This document shows, piece after piece, positions 4,955 through 9,859 of a stretch of 9,859 nt of DNA. Under the pieces are notes generated by a model that was not told where the DNA came from, ran no database searches, and saw only the letters and a program-made list of their open reading frames with translations. The stretch lies in assembly GCA_025362115.1 (NCBI GenBank), contig JANYIK010000110.1, forward strand, positions 1 through 9,859, given 5' to 3'. The position numbers were made by a program, and so were the translations under genes. Source of the DNA: Methylophilaceae bacterium. GTDB lineage: Bacteria > Pseudomonadota > Gammaproteobacteria > Burkholderiales > Methylophilaceae. Position 1 is the first letter of the stretch. Each line of letters opens with the position of its first letter.

Positions 4955-7144
4955 ATGAACATTTTACGCGTGGCGCTGGATGTGCCGCTAGACAAGCACT
5001 TCGATTATCTCGACGGAGGTCATGCGGCAAAGGCTGGCCAACGTGTATTGGTGCCGTTTGGCAAGCGTCAGGTAATTGGCATTGTGATGGAGCGTGTCGG
5101 CTTGTCGGACGTTGCTGATGCCAGGCTGAAAGCCATCTCCAAGGTGTTTGTAGACGAAGCGCCTATTTTACCTGCCACTCTCAAATTACTTAAATTCTGT
5201 GCAGATTATTATCAATATCCTTTAGGGCAAGCGTTATTGGCGATTTTACCCGCCAAGTTAAGAGCCACCGAGCCTGCCTATTTACCCAAATTAACTGCCT
5301 ATGCCTTGACTGCGCAAGGACGTGAAGTTGGACTGGAAACAATTCCTAAGCGAGCGCTGGTGCAGCGCAAGTTGTATGCAGCGCTTAACCAGCCATTGAG
5401 CACAGTCGCGCTCAATGCTCTGACCAAAGGTTGGCGACCGGTGATTAAAGCCATGCTACAAGCGGGCTGGGTGGCATCTCAAGAGATTGCTAAACCGCTA
5501 ACCGTGGTGGAAGCGCTCGCCCCGTCGGCAGCACCTGAGTTAAACACTGACCAACAGGTGGCGTTACAGGCAGTGCTGGCTGGTGGTCATGAATTTAAGG
5601 TGTGGTTGCTGCATGGTATTACCGGCAGCGGTAAAACCGAGGTTTATATGCAGCTATTGCAGACAGTGCTGGAAACGCCCCAGACTCAAGCGCTGGTGCT
5701 GGTGCCGGAAATAAATCTCACCCCGCAATTAGAAGCCCGCTTTCGGGCGCGTTTTCCGCATTTGCCCATGGTCATGCTGCACAGCCAGATGAATGATAGG
5801 GAACGCTTGCATGGCTGGATGATGGCGCAGAATGGTGATGCGCGTATCGTCATTGGCACGCGTTTATCGGTGTTTACGCCCATGCCCAATCTGGCGGTCA
5901 TCGTGGTAGATGAGGAACATGATGCGTCTTATAAACAGCAGGACGGTATGCGTTATTCAGCACGAGATGTCGCTGTCATGCGCGGCAAAATGGCGAATGT
6001 ATCCGTAGTACTTGGGTCAGCCACACCCGCACTAGAAACTTGGTATAACGCCAAAATAGGCCGATATAGTTTGCTGGAAATCAAGCAGCGCGCAGTTTTT
6101 GGCGCGCTAATGCCCGACATCCATTGTGTAGATGTACGGCAATTGCCACCGGAGCAGGTGTTGTCACCGACCTTGTTGGCAGCCATGCAACAACGGCTGG
6201 ATCGCAGAGAACAAAGCCTGATGTTCATTAACCGTCGTGGTTATTCTCCAGTGTTGCTGTGCCAGGCTTGTGCCTGGGTCGCCCCGTGCAAACGTTGTTC
6301 CAGCCGCTTGGTAGTGCATCTGCGCGACAAACGCTTGCGTTGCCACCATTGTGGCCATGAACAGCGTCCCACCACACAATGTCCACAATGTGGTAATGCC
6401 GATCTACGTCCCGCCGGACATGGCACTCAGCGCCTAGAAGAAATGTTGGCTAGGCATTTTCCTGATGCGCGGATTTTGCGCGTGGATAGAGACAGTATGC
6501 GGAAGAAAGGCGCGGTGGCCGAGATGTCGCGTCAGGTACAGGCGCAGCAGGTGGACATCTTGGTGGGCACACAGATATTGGTTAAAGGGCATGATTTCCC
6601 ACATCTCACCTTGGTGGGCGTGGTGGACACCGACAGTGCGTTGTTCAGCCCCGATTTTCGTGCCGCCGAGAAGCTATTCGCGCAACTTATGCAAGTAGCA
6701 GGACGCGCCGGACGTGCCGATAAAACGGGTGAGGTTCTGATACAAACTGCGTTTCCGGATCATGCTTTGTTCCAAGCCCTGCAAACCCATGACTACAGTG
6801 CGTTTGCGAATAACTTATTGCAAGAGCGCCAAATGGCGGGGTTTCCGCCGTATTGTTTTGAGGCTTTGTTGAGAGCCGAAGCACAACACTACGATTTAGT
6901 AGCCAAGTTTTTGGCAAAAGCAATAAAGGCAGCGAGTGAAATTCCACACCAATTAACGGTGTATGACCCAGTACGAGCCCGTATGGAGCGCTTGAAAAGC
7001 ATGGAACGCGCTCAAGTGCTAGTGCAATCTAGTTCAAGACAAAAGCTGCAAGTGTTTCTGCAAGCGTGGGCACTACTACTACGTGCCATGCCTGAAGCCA
7101 ACAAGGTTAGATGGTCAGTGGACGTGGATCCACAAGAGTTTTAA
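4955..7144 (+). CDS. priA: Primosomal protein N' (replication restart helicase PriA)
   Basis: PriA recognises stalled or repaired replication forks and loads the primosome; it is a 3'-to-5' superfamily 2 helicase. The 729-residue length is typical. The N-terminal fork-binding domain (about 1-105) begins MNILRVALDVPLDKHFDYL. Walker A is G221-ITGSGKT-228, and the Walker B/DEEH box is at 319-322 (VVDEEHDASYKQQDG). Motif III is GSATPAL (354-360). Eight zinc-binding cysteines all remain: C436, C439, C445, C448, C463, C466, C476 and C479. Motif V lies around GTQILVKGHDFP (538-549), and motif VI is QVAGRAGR (580-587). The C-terminal domain (about 620-729) contains GFPPYCFEALLRA. The start is ATG with no clear Shine-Dalgarno. 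The gene diverges from argS, and its stop overlaps the stop of convergent hemW. Confidence 0.97.
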   Translation: MNILRVALDVPLDKHFDYLDGGHAAKAGQRVLVPFGKRQVIGIVMERVGLSDVADARLKAISKVFVDEAPILPATLKLLKFCADYYQYPLGQALLAILPAKLRATEPAYLPKLTAYALTAQGREVGLETIPKRALVQRKLYAALNQPLSTVALNALTKGWRPVIKAMLQAGWVASQEIAKPLTVVEALAPSAAPELNTDQQVALQAVLAGGHEFKVWLLHGITGSGKTEVYMQLLQTVLETPQTQALVLVPEINLTPQLEARFRARFPHLPMVMLHSQMNDRERLHGWMMAQNGDARIVIGTRLSVFTPMPNLAVIVVDEEHDASYKQQDGMRYSARDVAVMRGKMANVSVVLGSATPALETWYNAKIGRYSLLEIKQRAVFGALMPDIHCVDVRQLPPEQVLSPTLLAAMQQRLDRREQSLMFINRRGYSPVLLCQACAWVAPCKRCSSRLVVHLRDKRLRCHHCGHEQRPTTQCPQCGNADLRPAGHGTQRLEEMLARHFPDARILRVDRDSMRKKGAVAEMSRQVQAQQVDILVGTQILVKGHDFPHLTLVGVVDTDSALFSPDFRAAEKLFAQLMQVAGRAGRADKTGEVLIQTAFPDHALFQALQTHDYSAFANNLLQERQMAGFPPYCFEALLRAEAQHYDLVAKFLAKAIKAASEIPHQLTVYDPVRARMERLKSMERAQVLVQSSSRQKLQVFLQAWALLLRAMPEANKVRWSVDVDPQEF
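7141..7144. other. Shared TTAA forming both priA and hemW stop codons
   Basis: TAA at 7142-7144 ends priA on the plus strand and TAA at 7143-7141 ends hemW on the minus strand. The two convergent genes therefore overlap by four bases, with no room for a conventional terminator between them. Confidence 0.9.
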
Positions 7145-8292
7145 CGTGGTAAAAATAACTGCAACAGCTCGTTTAAAAAGCGCTGCCCTAACAAGGTAGG
7201 CGCGATACGTAAATGATTACGCTCGATTAAGCCTTTGATCTCGGCCTTGGCTAAGGCTTGTTGCACTTGGCTAATCGCAATGCCGCTACGTTCTTGAAAC
7301 AAGGCAACATCAAAACCATCGGTTAAACGCAGCGCATTCATCATAAATTCAAAGCCTAAATCTTCTCTGGTAAGCTTATGCTCACTTTCAATATGCACGT
7401 TTTTGGTCGTGGCTTCTATGTAGGCGGCCGGGTGTTTAAGCCGCGTTTGGCGCAACACATGATCGGCGAAGCTAATTTTAGAGTGCGCGCCAGCGCCTAT
7501 GCCCAAATAATCGCCAAATTCCCAATAATTCAAGTTGTGTCGGCAGTGGCGATTTTTGCTGGCAAAGGCTGAAGTTTCGTAGTGTTCATACTTTGCTGCG
7601 GCTAAGGTTTGCTCGATAGCTTCTTGCATCGCAGCGCTAGTGTCGTCATCCGGTAAGCTGGGCGGATTGTGATAGAAAGCGGTGTTGGGTTCTAACGTTA
7701 GGTGATAGGCCGAGATGTGTTGCGGTTTGAATTGGATGGCTGTGGTGATGTCTTTGAGTGCCGCCTCCATACTTTGTTCTGGGAGTGCGTACATCAAGTC
7801 TAGGTTGACATTCTCAAAGGTGCTCAAGGCGATTTCGGCGGCTTTTCTGGCTTCACTACCGTCATGGATACGGCCTATCCTTTTCAGGCTGGTATCGTCA
7901 AAACTCTGTATACCCAACGATAAACGGTTGATGCCGCTGGCTTTGAACGCGGCGAAGCGGCTGGCCTCTACTGTGCCGGGATTGGCCTCTAGTGTGATTT
8001 CCACGTTGTGTGCCAGTGGCAATAGTGCACGGATTTGGCTTAATAGCTGGTCGAGCAGTTCGGGCTCTAGCAAACTCGGTGTGCCGCCGCCAAAGAAGAT
8101 GGTCTGAATGCGCCGCCCCCACACTAGCGGCAGCGCTTGTTCCAAATCTTGAATCAAGGCTGCTATATAAGCCTGTTGTGGTGCTTCGCCTCGTGCTTCG
8201 TGCGAGTTGAAGTCGCAATATGGGCATTTACGTACACACCAAGGGATGTGGACGTAAAGTGAGAGAGGAGGTAGTGCTTTGAACTGAATCAC
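7141..8292 (-). CDS. hemW: Radical SAM heme chaperone HemW
   Basis: This 383-residue protein belongs to the HemW family, often mislabelled as oxygen-independent coproporphyrinogen III oxidase. HemW binds heme and a [4Fe-4S] cluster and is thought to deliver heme to respiratory proteins. The cluster motif is C19-x3-C23-x2-C26 in HIPWCVRKCPYCDFNSH. The SAM-binding GGGTPS lies at 68-73, EANPG at 102-106, and LSLGIQSF at 124-131. The family's HNLNYW (252-257) and GAGAHS (266-271) motifs follow. The C-terminal HemW domain runs from about 306 to 375 (REDLGFEFMMNALRLTDG...). The start is GTG at 8292-8290, which overlaps the TGA stop of rdgB as GTGA, so translation is probably coupled. The adjacent rdgB-hemW order is also found in E. 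coli. Its stop shares TTAA with priA. The family call is firm. Confidence 0.95.
   Translation of the reverse strand: MIQFKALPPLSLYVHIPWCVRKCPYCDFNSHEARGEAPQQAYIAALIQDLEQALPLVWGRRIQTIFFGGGTPSLLEPELLDQLLSQIRALLPLAHNVEITLEANPGTVEASRFAAFKASGINRLSLGIQSFDDTSLKRIGRIHDGSEARKAAEIALSTFENVNLDLMYALPEQSMEAALKDITTAIQFKPQHISAYHLTLEPNTAFYHNPPSLPDDDTSAAMQEAIEQTLAAAKYEHYETSAFASKNRHCRHNLNYWEFGDYLGIGAGAHSKISFADHVLRQTRLKHPAAYIEATTKNVHIESEHKLTREDLGFEFMMNALRLTDGFDVALFQERSGIAISQVQQALAKAEIKGLIERNHLRIAPTLLGQRFLNELLQLFLPR
8289..8292 (-). other. GTGA stop/start overlap coupling rdgB to hemW
   Basis: On the minus strand GTGA contains the GTG start of hemW and the TGA stop of rdgB. No Shine-Dalgarno is clear upstream of the GTG, so re-initiation by ribosomes finishing rdgB is the likely way hemW is translated. 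Confidence 0.7.
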
Positions 8293-8876
8293 GAGAGTTT
8301 CTGTAACAAGGCGGCCAGCGCTTGCCCGCGATGGCTGACTTTGTTTTTGACTTCCGGTGCTAGCTCGGCACCGGTTTTTCCTAGCTTTACGTCCAAAAAC
8401 AGAGGGTCGTAGCCAAAGCCGTCTTTACCCCGCGGGGCTTCCAAAATCTCTCCATGCCAACTGCCTTCGGCGATTAATGGCTGCGGATCGTCGGCATGGC
8501 GCACCAGCACTATGACGCAGTGATAATGCGCGGCGCGGTTCTTTACTGTTTTTAAATCTGCCAGTAGCTTAGCATTGTTGGCTGCATCAGAGCGTGGATT
8601 GTCTCCTGCGTAAAGCGCAGAAATCACTCCTGGTGCGCCACCCAATGCATCCACGCAAATTCCAGAATCATCCGCTAATGCCGGCAAACCAGTCAGTTTG
8701 CTAGCGTGGCGAGCTTTGACCAAAGCGTTTTCGATAAAGGTGCAGTAAGGCTCTGCGGCTTCCGGCACATTGAAATCCGATTGCGGTAGCACTTCGATAT
8801 TGAGTGGTTCAAGCACAGCATGAATTTCGCGCAGTTTGCCTGCATTGCCGGTAGCGATAACAAGACGTTTAAGCAT
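8289..8876 (-). CDS. rdgB: RdgB/HAM1 family non-canonical purine NTP pyrophosphatase
   Basis: The enzyme hydrolyses ITP, dITP and XTP to the monophosphates and so keeps deaminated purines out of DNA and RNA. The 195 residues match the family length (E. coli RdgB, 197). Motifs in order are T9-G10-N11-x2-K14 near the N-terminus, F47-I-E-N-A, the metal-binding DDSG at 69-72, GKDGFGYDP at 150-158, and SHR at 181-183. The upstream GTG at 8897 would add seven residues before MLKRLVIATGN. I chose the ATG at 8876 because family members begin directly before the first beta strand, and AGG lies about 11 nt before it. The gene shares GTGA with hemW downstream and diverges from uppP across about 41 bp. 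A terminator-like hairpin lies inside the gene on the opposite strand (8354-8379). Confidence 0.95.
   Translation of the reverse strand: MLKRLVIATGNAGKLREIHAVLEPLNIEVLPQSDFNVPEAAEPYCTFIENALVKARHASKLTGLPALADDSGICVDALGGAPGVISALYAGDNPRSDAANNAKLLADLKTVKNRAAHYHCVIVLVRHADDPQPLIAEGSWHGEILEAPRGKDGFGYDPLFLDVKLGKTGAELAPEVKNKVSHRGQALAALLQKLS
8354..8379 (+). terminator. Terminator-shaped hairpin antisense within rdgB (tentative)
   Basis: CCGGTGC (8354-8360) and GCACCGG (8368-8374) form a perfect 7-bp GC-rich stem with a 7-nt loop. TTTTT follows at 8375-8379 on the plus strand. That is the shape of an intrinsic terminator for plus-strand RNA, but it lies inside the minus-strand rdgB coding sequence. It could stop read-through or antisense RNA coming from the priA side. 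Coding constraint could produce it by chance. Confidence 0.25.
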
Positions 8877-8905
8877 TCGGCATTCTACCTGCAACACAAT
8901 CCGGT

Positions 8906-8911
8906 TAGAAT
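8906..8911 (+). promoter_or_regulatory. Candidate -10 box for uppP
   Basis: TAGAAT (8906-8911) matches the TATAAT consensus in five of six positions. Counting from it, transcription would begin at about 8918, the A of the uppP ATG, giving a leaderless mRNA. That fits the lack of a Shine-Dalgarno before uppP. No good -35 hexamer is seen at the expected spacing, so the promoter is tentative. Confidence 0.3.
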
Positions 8912-8917
8912 CCCATT

Positions 8918-9718
8918 ATGGACATACCATTATTACTCAAGGCTCTCGTTCTCGGTTTGGTGGAAGGCGCCACTGAATTTTTGCCTGTTTCCAGCACTGG
9001 TCATCTGATCATTGTTGGAGATTTACTCAATTTTAACGATGAAAAAGGCAAAGTTTTTGAAATTGTGATTCAACTCGGCGCGATTTTGGCCGTGTGTTGG
9101 GAGTACCGAGCCAAAATTGTTGATACTTTTATGGGTATTACACATCAGCCTGCCGCACAAAAACTAGCCTTAAATCTTGCAGTTGCATTTATGCCGGCCG
9201 CGGTGTTCGGTTTGGCGTTTCATCACCAAATCAAACAGTATTTGTTTTCGCCGATTACCGTGGCATGGGCTTTAATTGTGGGCGGTGTGGCGATCCTTGT
9301 GGTGGAGAGTATCGCGCCAAAGTCGCACACGATGAGCATTGAAGAAATAAACTGGAAACAAGCGCTAAAAATTGGCTTTGCACAAACGCTGGCGTTATTT
9401 CCAGGCGTATCAAGAGCAGGGGCAACTATATTGGGCGGCGTGATGTTTAAGTTGTCACGCAAAACGGCCACTGAATTCTCGTTTTTTTTGGCGATACCCA
9501 TCATGTTTGCTGCAACTTTTCTGGATGTGGCCAAAAGTTATCACGATTTGCACATGGCAGATTTACCTATGTTTGTTGTGGGTTTTATTACGGCATTTTT
9601 TAGCGCACTATTCATAGTGCGCAGATTGTTGCGCTATGTGTCTCAGCACGATTTCCGCCCGTTTGCGTGGTATCGCATCGTGTTTGGGTGCATAGTGCTT
9701 TGGTATTTCTGGAAATAA
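8918..9718 (+). CDS. uppP: Undecaprenyl-diphosphate phosphatase (UppP/BacA)
   Basis: This inner-membrane enzyme removes one phosphate from undecaprenyl pyrophosphate, recycling the lipid carrier for peptidoglycan and other wall polymers; overproduction gives bacitracin resistance in E. coli. The 266 residues fit the family (about 265-275). The first active-site motif is E16-x3-E20 in GLVEGATEFLPVSSTGH, with S25, S26 and H29. The second is P162-G-V-S-R166-A-G-A-T170. The catalytic Arg is present, but the usual second Ser of PGxSRS is Ala here. Several hydrophobic segments follow the expected multi-pass layout, for example about 45-60, 84-101, 112-132, 187-203, 216-234 and 250-264. No Shine-Dalgarno precedes the ATG. 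The gene diverges from rdgB, and the next gene starts 4 bp after its stop, so the two are probably co-transcribed. A T8 tract and a 9-bp inverted repeat lie in its 3' half. Confidence 0.96.
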   Translation: MDIPLLLKALVLGLVEGATEFLPVSSTGHLIIVGDLLNFNDEKGKVFEIVIQLGAILAVCWEYRAKIVDTFMGITHQPAAQKLALNLAVAFMPAAVFGLAFHHQIKQYLFSPITVAWALIVGGVAILVVESIAPKSHTMSIEEINWKQALKIGFAQTLALFPGVSRAGATILGGVMFKLSRKTATEFSFFLAIPIMFAATFLDVAKSYHDLHMADLPMFVVGFITAFFSALFIVRRLLRYVSQHDFRPFAWYRIVFGCIVLWYFWK

Positions 9719-9722
9719 AAAC

Positions 9723-9859
9723 ATGCTTAAACAAGAAGAAGATGAACTGGTTACCATGCTTCATCACTTTGCGGATTTAGCCGGCCAGCGTCCTTTAAGT
9801 TTTGGTGAGGCGATGGATACTTTGGACGGCACTGCCTATGCATTGATTGCCATTATCTT
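9723..9859 (+). CDS. ExoD-family membrane protein, N-terminal fragment (3' end outside window)
   Basis: Forty-five codons are visible, beginning MLKQEEDELVTMLHHFADL, and the frame stays open to the window edge. The stretch RPLSFGEAMDTLDGTAYALIAII resembles the ExoD family's N-terminal pattern, where '(L)(S/T)xGE(xx)DxLxxRGxxLLLLLxxLP' leads into the first membrane segment. ExoD-like proteins are integral membrane proteins linked to exopolysaccharide synthesis in rhizobia, with no settled biochemical activity. The start lies 4 bp after the uppP stop with only a weak GGAAAT as a possible ribosome site, so it probably forms an operon with uppP. The tie to a lipid-carrier phosphatase fits an envelope role, which is inference. 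Only a third or less of the protein is seen. Confidence 0.55.
   Translation, partial: MLKQEEDELVTMLHHFADLAGQRPLSFGEAMDTLDGTAYALIAII

Noticed and set aside
6262..6277. 6-bp inverted repeat CCAGGC/GCCTGG in priA
   Set aside because: It is short and lies in codons for the conserved first zinc-binding cysteines, so chance and coding constraint explain it.
7715..8107. Plus-strand open frame of 130 codons opposite hemW
   Set aside because: It mirrors conserved HemW sequence, including the GGGTPS region, on the other strand, with no independent support.
7141..8292. Calling the radical SAM gene a coproporphyrinogen III oxidase (hemN)
   Set aside because: The protein is about 380 residues with the HemW C-terminal domain and HNLNYW motif; true HemN enzymes are longer (about 450) and have a different N-terminal region.
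1..9859. tRNA, rRNA, CRISPR array, riboswitch or insertion-sequence features
   Set aside because: Reading both strands showed no regularly spaced repeats, no transposase frames or paired terminal repeats, and no cloverleaf. Spacers between genes are too short (5 to 63 bp) to hold such elements.

Overview
The window reads as a bacterial chromosome segment, most likely from a betaproteobacterium. I infer this from the order priA <-> argS-SPOR-dsbA-SDR and rdgB-hemW, from the moderate GC content and from the protein sequences; I could not run a taxonomic search. About 8.8 kb is dense housekeeping sequence. The first ~1 kb looks like the edge of an accessory region.

Layout. Positions 3-158 hold the last 51 codons of a ParA-like ATPase gene whose start lies outside the window. 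A complete AT-rich gene for an Mrr-type restriction endonuclease follows (203-1051, +). It meets a minus-strand operon tail to tail with only 5 bp between the stop codons. Read in its own direction, that operon is argS (arginyl-tRNA synthetase, 4891-3233), a SPOR-domain FtsN-like membrane protein (3213-2488), dsbA (periplasmic disulfide oxidase, 2473-1832) and a short-chain dehydrogenase (1824-1057). A 63-bp divergent region with a near-perfect 20-bp palindrome separates argS from priA (primosomal helicase, 4955-7144, +). priA ends convergently on hemW, and the two stop codons share the bases TTAA. hemW (heme chaperone, 8292-7141, -) is coupled to rdgB (ITP/XTP pyrophosphatase, 8876-8289, -) by a GTGA start/stop overlap. 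uppP (undecaprenyl-pyrophosphate phosphatase, 8918-9718, +) diverges from rdgB and is followed 4 bp later by the start of an ExoD-like membrane protein gene that runs off the window.

How the genes relate. The core genes serve translation (argS), replication restart (priA), nucleotide-pool cleaning (rdgB), heme handling (hemW), cell division (SPOR protein), periplasmic protein folding (dsbA) and recycling of the wall lipid carrier (uppP). Mrr is a stand-alone, methylation-directed nuclease with an intact catalytic triad and no methyltransferase beside it. The ParA tail suggests a partition or mobile-element neighbourhood to the left.

I saw no tRNA, rRNA, CRISPR array, insertion sequence or convincing intrinsic terminator between genes. 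No stretch over 300 bp lacks a gene. The best candidates for a second look are the ParA/Mrr accessory edge, the palindrome between argS and priA, and a terminator-shaped hairpin lying antisense inside rdgB. I did not find a clear, undescribed multi-gene system in this window.
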